Below are positions 36,301-51,002 of a stretch of DNA of 64,000 bases, piece by piece (position 1 is the first letter of the stretch; every line of letters begins with the position of its first letter). Source of the DNA: Bugula neritina (lineage: Eukaryota; Bryozoa; Gymnolaemata; Cheilostomatida; Bugulidae); contig OZ037769.1 in assembly GCA_964035545.1 (NCBI GenBank), positions 15,995,133 to 16,059,132 on the forward strand, in the 5' to 3' direction. A program made the position numbers and the translations under genes. The notes beneath the pieces are model-generated. The model was given only the letters and a program-made list of their open reading frames with translations, was not told the origin of the DNA and searched no databases.

Positions 36301-36554
36301 ACAACCTCATTCTTGATAGCGAAACCAACCCCATGAACTCTCTGTTCATCAGCTGGTTTCCCTCTCCAGAAAAAAGTGTACCCACCACCAATTTCCGTGA
36401 GCTGCCCTTCATCAGCTAAGCGAGTTTCCTGAAGGGCTGCTATGTCTACATTTAGTCTTCTGAGTTCACGAGCTATGAAAGCCGTTCTTCTCTCAGGTCT
36501 GTTTGATTTATCATTGTCCATCATTGTCCGTACATTCCAGGTTGCTATGTTCAT
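33396..36554 (-). pseudogene. LINE endonuclease-reverse transcriptase with one in-frame TGA
   Basis: Starts MNIATWNVRTM. The apurinic-endonuclease domain shows ALQETRL, LISAYAPT, VLGDFNARVG, HFIDYIIV and TDHRLI. The RT domain shows GKAAGPDGIPGEIFK, NYRGISLLS, FIDLNKAFDTVHR, GVKQGCVIAP and the catalytic LQYADDNMI. The thumb and tail follow (ILGVKWQDR, LKWSGHVVRMDDNRLP). A TGA at 33642-33644 ends the long frame after 970 residues. The same frame then continues 82 codons, with WEVQALDRKNWRTVVHQG and a C2H2-type finger CPHCGKLCRSRIGLVSHLRT, to a stop at 33396-33398. Apart from the TGA the frame is intact, so the copy is young. It could supply RT with a truncated tail. Some family members annotate as 'craniofacial development protein 2-like'. 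Confidence 0.9.
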
Positions 36555-37219
36555 TTGTATTTTCTGACCGCAAAGAGGTGAACCCGCTGGACGCGGTAAT
36601 CCAGCCAGGTTGAGTTGGGAGCAGACTATGTTTGAGGCACCTTTTCTAGCCCTCTCCTCTGATTGAGGTGAGCAGAGTGGGTCCTAAAAAGGACTGCTCA
36701 GTCATAGAGATCACTACCGAACAACCATACTGCTCCCTGTCCTAAGTTGAGCGACTGATAAATCTCTACCGCCTACGTGCTGGTTTGTAACTGGAAACTT
36801 CCAGGCTTCACTTCCCTGTTCCCATCGCTACGCTCCAATCGCCGCAGGGCTTGAGGAGGGTTGCAAGCAGAAGCTGTGCGTGGTATAGAGCATTGTCGCA
36901 CGAAACGATACTCTGTAAGCTTGGCTAGGCATGTATGGATCCAGTGGCAAGGGAGCCTCGACGACTGGAAAACATGCCTAGTTGCAGTGAATGGCCGTTG
37001 ATTCATGGAATTCATTCGCCCTTTCAGTTTCCTGACGAGTGTTCACAAACCCGTTGCGTTTGTATAGGGACCACCTCCCATAGCCTTTGTGTTTATCTGA
37101 AACACATCCCGCAAGGCAGCGGGTGTACACTGGTTTAGTCGCCAGCGGCTCGACCATGAAACAGGTGGTACTGGATTACATGGTACCAGTAGCAGGTTAT
37201 TAGATCCTGACCTGACTGG
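36555..37219 (-). other. 5' leader of the LINE
   Basis: GC-richer than its surroundings and ending at the target duplication. It holds a short minus-strand ORF (36773-37015) without recognisable motif. Probably the internal promoter/5' UTR. Confidence 0.5.
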
Positions 37220-37232
37220 CAGTGACTGAGTA
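37220..37232. repeat. LINE target site duplication (left end on minus strand)
   Basis: cagtgactgagta, partner of 33277-33289. Confidence 0.7.
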
Positions 37233-38411
37233 GTACTTGTGTATCAGATGTTTCGGTCAGTCAGACTTGAGTCATTATGAGTCATCTCATCACGAGTAAG
37301 TATAAACATTTGTATGTTATTGTATGTTTAGTATGTCAAATTTATATGTACATCTGCAGTACTAATCAGTATAACACTATGTATATTGGTTGTAGACTAA
37401 AAGGAAATAGCAATAGAACTGGTCATTTGTAATATAGCAGCTTAATTTTCTATAATACTCTTATATGTTGAAATTATCCTCTCAAATTAGGATATGATTT
37501 TCATGACTGCTGCTGTATGCATTATAGAGTTATTTTCTCAATATTTTCAAGGAAAATAACTCTATAATTAAATGCATATAAATTGGCTGAGGGAGACAAC
37601 TTTATGATTGTATGTAGTTTTCCTATACTGATTACTATCTTTATGAGTACTAGAATACACTATCAGGTACCACCAGGTAATTGCAGGTGCTAGCAGGTGT
37701 AACAAGGTACTATAGTATAGCATATATAGGTACTGGCAGATGATTTTGCATATCTATGTAGTATATATGTATGTTACGTTACAGGAAAGTTGGTTTACAG
37801 TGTGTTATTTATGTAACTATATATAAGGAGTAAACAGAAGTACTCCACATGCAAATTTATACCTGCATACCGGCATGCCCAGAATAAACTGTCACCAATT
37901 CTCTATCCTTAAAGAATGTATAATGGATTATGAATAATTAGGGCAGCTGTTATAGCAACTATATAAATAATATTACATGTGATAGACTCATTGTTATAGC
38001 TGTTTGTATATATCATGGTGTTGATGGTACTTTATTGGAGCGTAAGTCTCAACTGATGCCATAAGGAAACGTGAAAACTATAATGGTGATGTATAAAACA
38101 ACATGTTAGTAAAAATATGCAAATATGTATAATAAGTCACCAAGTTATTGTCAAACAATAAAGATTTCATATTCTACTAAAATGCAAAAATATTATGTAA
38201 TTATTAAGAATAATAACTGTATTACCTGATTGGCTCTATACTAGTGCTATAAAACGGCTGCACTGGTCATGGCTCTAGCACTTGACCTACCATGGCTAGG
38301 CCAAGTCTTCTATAGCTAGCTAGTTTACAAGATGTGTTGGCTGACATAACAGCTCAAAACAGCTGCATTAATTCTATAGAAAACAAATGTATACCATAGC
38401 TTAAGTTTAAT

Positions 38412-38488
<77 letters not shown>

Positions 38489-39396
38489 CTTGATAATAGC
38501 TAAGTATAACTATAGTTTATTAATGCATTTCCAATACTTGGGTTTTTATATATTTTTAGTAATAAGGTGAGTTACAAAAAAGCCATGCTGGCCGTTAAAC
38601 TCATGCGTTTATATGATATATATAGCTATATAATATTATGTTGCAACTTTATGTTTCTGTTCAACATGCTTTAAACTGTCATTGTTTTGCATTTCAATAA
38701 TTATGCTTAATTTTATTTGTTTTAAAATTGCTTTTTACATCTTTATTCTTTTTATCTTATTCAACTCTCTAATAAGTTATATATAGCTATACATATGCAT
38801 GTATAAGGTATCTGCAGATTATGCATTATATAGGAAATCATTTTCTTAGGTCAAATCTGATGAATAATTCACACTGAATAGACTTAATATTATATTTTCA
38901 TTCCTTTAATATTATTATAAATATTTGTTCAATTTGGGGATTATTATAAGTGTTAATATAGTTTTAGGAAGTTCTGCATATATAAATGTGAGTTACTTTT
39001 ACACATTTCAAATGTTTTTCTATGCTATTTATTTATGGTATAATTTTTTTGATTTTTCAACAGAAAAGTATAATGCAGCAAAAATTATTATATATACAGA
39101 AATTATATATATAGTTTAGCTAATTATATAACATATACATGTGCACATGGTATAACATGTAACTTCATGTAATAGTATATGAATTTTCATATAATGCTGT
39201 AACCCTGTCTCAGAATACAAGTATACAGGTACACACAGGTTACAGGTTCATCATAAGTTAGCCTGCAGAGATCTCTTATACATTCACCAGCTCACCAGGT
39301 GGAGCTCATTGCTTAGCTACTTCCTGTATTCTGAGATAAATATCGTCAGTTTGAATATTCTAAACTGCCTGCACTCTGTAGGTGTTGTGTACGCCT
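37233..39396. other. Gene-poor AT-rich stretch
   Basis: No convincing exon. Contains an (AT)n tract at 38418-38485 with about 34 units. Short ORFs have no recognisable motifs. Confidence 0.5.
38418..38485. repeat. (AT)n microsatellite
   Basis: Pure AT units in non-coding DNA. Confidence 0.95.
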
Positions 39397-39740
39397 GCAT
39401 GGGGCCACACTGGAATGACGTGCAAGAAATCCTGTTTAGCCCAAGAATTGGACATCATGAGTGGGATTTTCAGGCTGAGAAAGAAGATGTTCAATCTAAT
39501 TGGCTTATTATCATTTATAGCAGCACACTTTTTTATTTCAATTTACGTTTTAGCTTTTATTGAACTGAATCGAAGATAGTTTCATATAATTTGCATTTCC
39601 GTTCCTATAATATTATAAGATCTAAAGTGAAGTTGAACGCTAACATCATTGACTAATAAATTTTTTCACTGGCAACACACTCACTGTGTGTGGCAGGTCT
39701 CTACGGGTTTTCTTGCAGGTCACGTAGTGTGGCCCTACGC
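39397..39740. repeat. Inverted-repeat MITE, family 'GGGCCACAC', diverged copy
   Basis: Left end gcatggggccacactgg, right end agtgtggccctacgc, with interior matches to the other copies (gcttattatcatttatag, cacacttttttatttcaatt, tttagcttttattgaact). No clear 3-bp duplication remains, so it looks older. Confidence 0.7.
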
Positions 39741-42700
39741 TTAGACATTGAATAACTCCTGAAACTAAAACAGGTAATTCCACCAAATTGCAGACGAAAT
39801 AATGCTCCAACACCAGATTTCTTTTGACATTTGCACACATCTGGTTGTATATGAATATTTTATGCATAGAGCAGGGCATAATTTCACAGTATCTCGTCCT
39901 CAGACATAACACTTATGTACCAATGCGAGATACATTACATCATAATTAAATGTTGTCTATCGGCAAAAATTTTGCAGTAGCCAATCATAGTACTATAACA
40001 GGGCAGTCTGAGTGTAGTATCCCGTTTATCAGCATAATTATAATAGCCCGTAGTTGAAGATGGAGTTGGAAGCTTTTCAAATACCTCCCGCATATAATAG
40101 CATTTATGCTAGTCCTTAAAACTAAATAAACATTATGGTAGACCAATAATCATGAAAGCTCTACTCATTTGTAACTGGAGGATTTGCAGCACCACAATAC
40201 TAAATTTCTCGCATTGGAGGTGCTTAGGCTGTGTTGTCATAGTTATATGTACTTATTGGGGCTTGGTATAAAATTAAACCTGACAATTATAAGAATTAAA
40301 GTATTATTGCTGTGGTTTCAACTGACCAACTTTGGAGTTATTATCTCGATTCTTTGTCAGGAATGGTTAGATAATTTCATGCAATAATGAGTTTTGGCTT
40401 TATATCATTATAAATAATGAGTTTTGGCTTTATATCATTATAAATATCTACATTGATGGCAGCACTGAGCTAGAATTCTAATATCTTTTCAAGCTCATTG
40501 GGTGGCAGCTTATCGGCTAAATTTTATGCAGATATTGAATAATGTGGTTTGATAGTTATGCTATATTGTTAGGTTCACAAGCATCTTTAAAAAGTTATAA
40601 TTATTGCATTGACCATAGGTCAAAAAATTACCTAAAGAGAGGGCAGACAACTCCAAAAGATTGGTTTCGCAGAAGCAAGTAAAATTCAGCTAAACTGAAT
40701 ACTCCAACTGATCAACATTTTCATCTATTGAAATTGAAGAAAAGTTAAATATTATTATACTATTCTAATCATGAATAGGCACAAGCTAAAAAGATATTTA
40801 TTTCAAAAAATATAAAAAGTAAAGTAACACAACAATGTTTGCAAACGCAGACCTAAAAATGTGAATATTCTAGCTAGAAATTAAGTCTGAAATTCAGACT
40901 TTTCTAGGTTGAATTGACTTTAATTGACTCACCAGAAAAAACAATTAATAAAATTATAAAGACAAGCATATAATGAAAAATGTAGTTCATTAGCAAAACT
41001 GGAGGAAAGCACTTTTTTTCTAGAAATTGTTGGATTACATAATACATTTTTGTGCAAATGATATTTTTTAATGAAATGAAACTGTTTTATTGTTTGGCTA
41101 GATGAAGTTTCAAAAGTAATTTTAATATTTTCTCAAATAAAGTAGACATGCACTCCATTTTCACATTTTTTGGCAAAACATATGATTGGGATTCAGTAGT
41201 CAATCAGTTAAGCTTGACACAAGGAGTTGTCACATCCATCCCAAAGAACAAGACCATCTACAATAACAAACATGGAAAGTACTTAAAATTACATTTAAGT
41301 TTACAATAATCCTTAAAATATATGTTGCCTTCTGCAAATGCTAAATAAAACACGATGTAATGCTATGTTTACTTAGACTAAATCTTGCTGACTTACAATG
41401 AAATTCATTCATTTCAATTTGAAAATTCCTGTCAATAACTTGACTCTATGCTAACAACTAATTGTAATACCAAAATCACACTGCTACTTTTAGTTTAGGG
41501 AATTTATTTTCATTATTAGTTCAATATTCAGCAGAGGTTTTTCTTTAATGAACAAACAATAGGCATACATGCAGATGAAAGATTAGGTCTAGTGAATACT
41601 AATCTTGTGCCTAATAAAAAAAAAAATGAAAGACTGCATGAAAAACTAACAACTCTAAAAAATTGCAATTTGAATGAGGCTCAGGCTTTTAGGTGAGCAA
41701 GAGTAACCAGAAGAGCTACTTTAATGGAAGAAATTACCGACTGATTGTGTAGTTGCAGGCTGCATGATGTGTTTTGATTGTCACAACCACTTTTGAAAAG
41801 GGAAAATCCATTAAATTAAGACTACTGGCAAACAACAGAACGATAAGGAAAAAACAACCAAGTAGAAATTCACTTCTCAAAGCAAACTGTAGTTAATACA
41901 TTATAGATGCTTAGAAGAAGCAGGCAATAGTGAATGCTATATAGTGTAGATCAGGATTCTATACAATGACAAGTAAACTGAAATTCCAGTGCACTTTGAA
42001 ACTACTTGTAAGAATGGGCTTAGTGCTTTGTAGTGCCTTGAAATTTTTTCAAGTCTAATTGGCACCATGCTATTAGAATTCGCAGAGAGATGACCCTTTA
42101 AACTTTCACTTTAAACTTTAATACCTTCACGATTTTCAGTAAGAAATTCAATTTATCTAGGTCTGAAATTTCACCGAGTTGCATTGCAAGCCGCTGGTCA
42201 AAATGTTTAGTTTGTGATAACTTAATCAGCTGATTTCAGAATAACAATCATTGGGAATGACATCTTCATGTAGATATAGATATTTATGCTTATAATTATA
42301 TCGGCTGCCTTCATCAATCATCGATACTATGCTGCCAAATCAACTAATTAATTACAGTTGGAAACTTCAAAGGGCATTGAATAGCAATTAAGCAAGTTAT
42401 ACTTTTAATATTACAAAAAGAACTTATGCATCAATATGATTTAAAATATAGGTGGGCACTCCGCTAGTGATATTAACTGAAACTGGAACTTTTTTCATGC
42501 AGGAAAAGCAAAAACGCATCTCAACAGAAACCCAAAAATTTCCAGCACACTTTATGCTTTGACAACACGCACACAATAACTTCGTTTATGGTACAAACCT
42601 TTTTGTTGATTGTTTTCCAACATTTTCACTAGAGCAAAGCCGAAAGAAATTTGGAAACTGCATAATGATGCCAGCCACCGTGGCATCATCTTCTCTGGAA

Positions 42701-43819
42701 AATTATTGACAAATCATCACCCAAAAACTTCAGCAAAGCCTCCATCAATAGTATGTAATACTTTAGGTGAAACTAAAAAGAAAGAGACAATATTTTCGTG
42801 TAATTTAACCCATCAATAAACGCATCAATAGTTAGTGTGGCCACGGTTTAAACCTCATTAATTTCATGCTATTTCAGGCTTTTACAACTTAAAAGATGTA
42901 ATTCATCTGCAAGAGAAATGTTAGGTATATGAAATGAGTAGAAGCGCAAAAGCAAGCAGGTATTAAGGAAGGAAGAGTTAGTAGGTGTACTTTGACTTGC
43001 GATAAATCAATGTGATACCAGATGTGAATTTTGAGGTGTGTTTACTCCAATCTCACTGAAAAGGTAGAAATAGCTAAATTTACGAGACACACAATATTTT
43101 ATAAAATACTGCACATTCATTAAAACTTTATAAAACTCTAGTGTAAAGGGTGACTCACACTTTTAAACCGTCGATGAGCCAAGTTGTAAAAGTTTGATGA
43201 GAACCTTTTACTCTATAAATTTATGCAATATAAAATACTCTCCACATATTCAACAGCTACGAAGTTTTGTTGAAGATAAACTTCCTCAACAAATATACAG
43301 AAAAAAGCTATTTGAAAGCCAAATTTCATTAGCATATTATAAGATTATTTGTGTTTCATCTTTATAAACAATGATTTAGTCATTTAACGGATAACTAATG
43401 ATTTCACTTTGTTTTTCATTCAATAAAAACTAAGTGTAGTTGGTATTAAAAACAGCTTTCATTTCTCACTTTTTTTCTCACCCTAATCTGCGTAGGCAAA
43501 CAATTGGTTTGTTTCAAACACCACAACAGTAAAGCGTGACAGCATAGCCAGTGGAGAAAACAGTCATCTATACTGCTGGATCAGTGGCAACTTGTGAGTG
43601 TGTCAGAGTAGTGTCTTGTTGTGTGACTCTAAAAATAAATTATGAATTTGAATATACTACAAAGTTGCAAACATTGTTTTAACAAAACACAGCATTTATT
43701 TGATATTATATGTAAAGCTCAAGTTGGTATAATATATATTAAATAAATTTTAGCTTTCCTTTTGGATACTCTGAAACAAAATAAAAAAATAAACCAAAAT
43801 TGGGTAAAGCCATGCAAAC
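39741..43819. other. Gene-poor AT-rich stretch
   Basis: Four kilobases without a supported gene. A 30-bp unit is tandemly doubled at 40383-40442. A weak minus-strand exon-like segment lies near 41215-41265 (ttgttattgtag acceptor, then ATGGTCTTGTTC), too short to call. Confidence 0.45.
40383..40442. repeat. 30-bp tandem duplication
   Basis: Unit aataatgagttttggctttatatcattata twice in a row without mismatch. Confidence 0.9.
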
Positions 43820-44120
43820 TAGAGAGAGAAAGAGAGTGGGAGAGGGGGGGTGGGAGAGAAAGGTTAGGAGAGAGGATGGAAGAGAGATGGGGTAGAAGAG
43901 AGAAAGGGAGAGAGTCAGAGAGATAGTGGAAAAGGGAAGAGAGAAAGGTTAGGAGAGAGAGAAGGTGGGAGAGACTGAGAGTGGGAGAGAGAGAAGGTGG
44001 GAGAGACAGAGGGTGGGAGAGAGGGAGGGTGGGAGAGAGGGAGGGTGGGAGAGAGGGGGAGAAAGAGAGAGAGGTTGAGTGGAAGGTGTGGGAGAAAGAG
44101 ACAGAGAGAGGAGTGAGAGA
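43820..44120. repeat. Purine-rich (GA)n tract
   Basis: About 300 bases with almost only A and G on the plus strand (gagagaaagagagtgggaga, gggtgggagagagg), including repeated ggtgggagagag units. It could form triplex DNA. The minus-strand Ser/Leu/Pro ORF is a product of the repeat. Confidence 0.9.
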
Positions 44121-47100
44121 GCTTCCAGACTAACACCATTGACTTAAAAAATGTTGATAAAAACTGCAGCAAGTCTTTAAAAACGATGCTAGCAAGTTCA
44201 AAGCTCACTATAACTTTCAAAATCAATAAAATGTCAAGTTCAAAAAACTCATCTGCGAGCAAAAAATAGTTACAGAGACAACCAGGTATTGGGCAAGAGC
44301 CAGCTAATAGGAGTACCTTTTTAGATAAACTGCATGCAGGCACAGTGAGATAGCATCGGTGAGTTGTGTCTTCATTTTAATTTCCTAAAAATGAACATAA
44401 ACAAATGCTAGTAATGATAATTTTCAGGGTTATTAAGGGTGCAATTTTATCACTAAACATCATAGCAATAGCAAAAATTGCTCAGTACAAATTTAAGAAA
44501 AATTTCTTTCATCCATTACATAATACCCGAAATCAAATCCATTTATTCAATTCATCAAGCTGAAAAACCAAGAATAATCAGAAAGACAGTAAAATCACTT
44601 TCTAGTAAAAAACAGCTTTAGATCATAATTGTTGGGTTCAGCTCTTAAGCTAAGACACCGATGCACTGAAATACGAAAAAGATCAGCATACTTTTGACTG
44701 TCACAAAATTTATTTTACGTGCAACAGACATTTTAAGGTCACCCGCCACCCGCGCAGGACCACGTTGGTGAAAGGTGACCAGATATTTTAAGGTCAATCA
44801 AAATCAAGCAAAGTTCATCGTCATATTGCTTACTGCTTAATGCTGCAGCTTATTTTTGCTTACCAAGTTTCTTTCTGCAAAATAATTGTAGCTAGCTTCT
44901 CGATTTGCCATCTTTATTCCAGTCCAGGTTCAAATGACATCTTGATCGTTGCAAATATCCATGCAAGCTAAAAAATATTTATCAATCAGTACAACAACAG
45001 AAATACTTACAATGATCCAAATATTACTATTACATTACTATAACATTACACAGTAACACTATGTTTATAATTGTAATACGGAAGCATGACTTTGTGGTAG
45101 TTTGATATGCTATAGCAAAAGGTAGAAAAATCAACTGAAAAACCGACAGAAATAATCAAGTACAATTAACTAAAGTAAATAAACTTACTGAATAGTAAAT
45201 ATTTTACTATACTTAGTGAATTGATTTACTTCCACTAGGTTTACTTTCATGATTAAATGCTTCTGTCTATTTTCCAGTTTATAGGAATATATTAAAAGTG
45301 AAACCAATTATAATTACTATTACCTTATCTAGTTTTGACTATATATTTTTCACAAATATAAACATAGTTATATGCGTATTCCTATTGTGACTGCAGATAC
45401 CATTGCGGTAACTGAAATCAAACTTCATTCTACTTCAAGTTTCAAACATTGTCCCAGTTCAAAGACTAACAAGTAAATAATTAATAACTGTGAAAGCTCC
45501 AATAAGTTACTTCATTATTAAATAAGATACAACTGATTCTACTGTATATGATACTATGGTATCTGTATTAAATTAAAACATAATTATGAAAATCAAAAGT
45601 TGTATTTTGAGCACTTATATTATAGTAATTAAATTAACAGCTTAAAATAGGCACATTAAACTATGATTGGAATTTTTATCCATTTATCTTTATAATTATA
45701 TTTATTCTTTATTCTGAAAGTTGACCCAACACTGGTAACAAAACTAAAAGTAATTGATTAAGTATGATTTATTCTTACACACTTTACCATTATATTTAGT
45801 CTTCCTGACTTTCAGTCTGTCATAGTGATTACTACTATATGAAAATGACTTTGACTTAGGAGTCATAATTATAGTCACAGTGTTGATAAGTCAACAGTGT
45901 AGGATTAACACAGCACTAGACTAGTACTACCTCCAGCTTTCAAGTTTATGTTAGGGTATCTCTAAGACTAAAGAGTAACCCTAATAATGTAAGCAAAGAG
46001 CAGTGAGTAATAAGCATGCTATTCAACTTCAAATTTCACTAGTACTATAACCAATACCACATGTATTTTAATAAAATTATGTAGCTGGTGAGTGAACTAT
46101 AAAATTAAATAGGGATCAAACTTTGAGCAATATTAATAGAAATAATATTAGGACAGAGGTTTCCAATTATTAGTATGTGAAACCAAAGGGGAATGGATAA
46201 CTACTATTAGTATTATTACATTTACTTTATATTTAGTTTTACCAGTTCGTATTATGATTATCTTACTTTGAATTGTAAAGTATAATAATTATAATATTCA
46301 TAGTAGTATATTTATATTAGTAATTAATATGTATATTAGTAAAAACATTTGTTTTAAGTTGCTTGTTTATTAAATTATTCTAAATCCTAATAACGATAAT
46401 CTTAATATTAGTGATAATCATTATGCTCATCACTGTCCCCAAGTGCTATCAGTATGACCATCGCAATGTGAACCTAGACGTGAATGTAAAAAGGCACTGC
46501 AAAACAGAACATGGGATGGAGGCAGATATCCATACCATAATACAAATATCGATATTGAATTTGATAATCATAATTATTATACAAATATAATGATAATAAC
46601 TACAATGATCAAAAATAAATAATACCAAAGAGTTTTCGAATTACTATTCATAAAATCAAATATCACATTTATAAAGATATAATCATATCTATTATTAAAT
46701 TTAAGTCAATTATACTAATAGCAATAGTAATATAAATAGAAAAAAGAATCATTGACCAGGAGTAGGTGCAAAATAAAAGTCAATTTTAAGACAAAGAGTA
46801 AGTAAAATACTAAATCGATATTTAAAATTACTTATTTTTAATCTTAGTCACTTACAGTCAGTCTTAGTTTAAATTTTACTACTAAGTCTTTAATTTCAAG
46901 TTCATTTTGACAATAAACTTGAAGACTTTAACTAAGAATATGTATAATTCAAAATTCCAAACTGGTACAAGTAAAAGTTGCTACTGAAGCTTTGTAATAT
47001 TATTTTAAATTATTGGTATGATAGCATTATATTTTGATTCATAGCAATACTGATAGTGACAATTTCAAACATACCCATACCATTACTGTTACAGTTTAAG

Positions 47101-48055
47101 TTACTATTGCCATTGTGATTGCCGGTAATGAGTAAATATAACTTAAATTTATATGACTATTACTATTACTATTAGTATTACTATCACTTTCAGTACCGGT
47201 CTAGTATCAGTATCACCTTAATTCAAAATCAATGTATAATTTATCAAATTACTTTTATATTATCATTTATCAATAATATGTCTATCACTATGATATTATC
47301 ATGATATTGATTTTTAATTTAAACATAATAAAATCATAGGTATAATCATAATGATAATCATAATCATAATGCTTAATTTTACTTTTAGTTCAGGTTCAAT
47401 GATTTAAGAGTAAGTGAAAGTTACTATAACTATTGCCATTGTGATTGCTAGAAACAAGTAAATATAATTTAAATTTATATGACTATTACTATTACCAACA
47501 CTCAGACTTACTCGGACTCACTCTGTCTCTAACTCTAAGTCTGAGTCTCACTCCACCAGAGTGAGAGTGACACTGAATTACTATAACTATTACTATAACT
47601 ATTAGTATTAGTATTAGTATTAGCAAAATATATCAACCTTATGATTATCTTATTAGTTATTACAATATGTTCGGCATTGATGTTGAACTAAAAATATTAA
47701 TAGTTATTACAATCACAATGACAATGCCAATATGATCAAAGACAAATGATTCCAAGCAGTTTCAGTTGGAGTTTGAGTTGAAGGTAAGTTATAAGTTGAA
47801 GTAGTACGTAAGTGGTAGTTGATACTGATACTATCAGTGATAGGTCTATACTCCATACCAATGAACTCAATAATATTACCTATATATTACCATAAATTAT
47901 ATTACTATTAGTATTACCTATAATTAAAATATATTCTTTCTTTTCCAGCTCAGTGCTTCATACCCTCTACTTAGTCTAATGCCGCGCACATGACGAGAAT
48001 GTGAGGTGAAGGTCACTCACAGCTAAAATCGCCAAGGATCTGTAATCCATCACTA
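44121..48055. other. Gene-poor stretch of simple-sequence-like DNA
   Basis: No exon recognised. From about 45000 onward much of it is worn trinucleotide-like DNA (tactattactattagtatta, ataatcataatgataatc) and short Ser-like cactcagacttactcggact blocks near 47500. The segment ttttaaggtca occurs twice around 44731-44796. Confidence 0.5.
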
Positions 48056-48063
48056 GTAGTAGT

Positions 48064-49941
<1,878 letters not shown>

Positions 49942-49949
49942 GTAGTAGT

Positions 49950-50665
49950 AGTTCTAGTAGTCGTACTACCAGTAATCTGGCTTCGCTATGACACTACGAA
50001 TTGAATGTTGACAAGACGCATGCATGTTTGCTGTTGGTAAACTAATTTTTACTGAATTTTAATCAAGCTAAGCTGCAACCTATTTTCTAATGAAATAATA
50101 TATTCAATAATAATATAATAAATATAATAATTATCATTATAATATTTTATCATTTAATTTTATAACTTTTACTTTTAGTTTTAGTATTTTGGTTTTACAT
50201 CAAAATTTACATCATTATGATTATCATTATGATTACAAAATGAAAATAATTATCATTAATCATTACCTTTTAATTTATGATTATAAATAAATATAATTAA
50301 TGTTAGAATTACCACAATTACAATCATAATGATAATGGCATAACGCCAATGATAATCACAATCGTAACACTAATAATAATAGTAATAGTCAAACTCAAGG
50401 ATTGAGCCAATGATTCAGATTGTCTAAATTTAATTAAATAAATTTCAGCCTTGGGTTTAACTTTACAGCTCACAATTTTATTTTACATTACGACTGAGAG
50501 TCACAGTAAGACTAAGAAAAAGAGTAAGTCATACCTTTCTTGCAGTTATTTTCAAAGTTTGTAGTTGTACTGGTACAGTAGTAGACCTAGTAGTAGTACT
50601 AGTAGTAGTAGTAGTAACAGTACTATTAGTAGTAGTAGTAGTAGTAGTACTAGTACTAGTAGCAG
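49950..50665. other. Spacer with (TAG)n microsatellite
   Basis: Simple-sequence-like AT-rich DNA followed by a TAG/GTA trinucleotide block (about 50570-50660), into which the LTR element at 50666 inserted; the block resumes after 58168. No exon seen. Confidence 0.6.
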
Positions 50666-50971
50666 TGTGGTGGTTCGTGGAACTACCAGCAGCACAACGT
50701 GTAGGGTCGCGTAATTGACCCGGAACAATGGATAGCCAATTAGCGTAGTTGATAGTTAGCAGCAATTGTAGCTTCCCGCTGCTAACGCAGTCGAAGCTAG
50801 AGTGTGAAATAGATTAGATGTGTAACTTGTTAGAAATAATGTATCGTGTTTTTATAATGTATAGTTGTGTATAAAATATACTCGTTCACTCGACTTAGCC
50901 TGGTGCAGTTCTATACTAGATAAATAGACTCTCTGGATAGCATATCAACCCTAAATCTGAAAAATATAACA
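50666..50971 (+). repeat. 5' LTR of the complete Ty3/gypsy element
   Basis: 306 bp, beginning TGTGGTGG and ending TAACA. It appears identical to the 3' LTR at 57863-58168 by eye. A TATA box (tataaaata, about 50870) precedes the likely start of R. Flanked by the 4-bp direct repeat gcag (50662-50665 and 58169-58172). Confidence 0.93.
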
Positions 50972-50972
50972 G

Positions 50973-50990
50973 TGGTGGCAGCGGTGGGAT
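50973..50990 (+). promoter_or_regulatory. Primer binding site, tRNA-Leu type
   Basis: tggtggcagcggtgggat, one base after the 5' LTR. It is the exact complement of the 3' end (with CCA) of the animal tRNA-Leu(AAG) acceptor/T-arm as I know it. Confidence 0.8.
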
Positions 50991-51002
50991 AGTGCATCCA
51001 AG

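Larger units (their letters stand above)
33290..37219 (-). mobile_element. RTE-like LINE, nearly full length
   Basis: Bounded by the 13-bp direct repeat cagtgactgagta. It contains, on the minus strand, a roughly 660-base GC-richer leader (36555-37219), one long endonuclease-RT frame and a short 3' UTR of about 100 bases with no long poly(A). Clade is inferred from the apurinic endonuclease plus RT layout and the zinc-finger tail. Confidence 0.85.

Noticed and set aside
43915-44343. Minus-strand Ser/Leu/Pro-rich ORF
   Set aside because: Product of the purine tract; no family signature.
44731-44796. Possible small RNA gene around the GC-rich patch cacccgccacccgcgcagg
   Set aside because: No tRNA arms or box motifs could be drawn; it only has a doubled ttttaaggtca.
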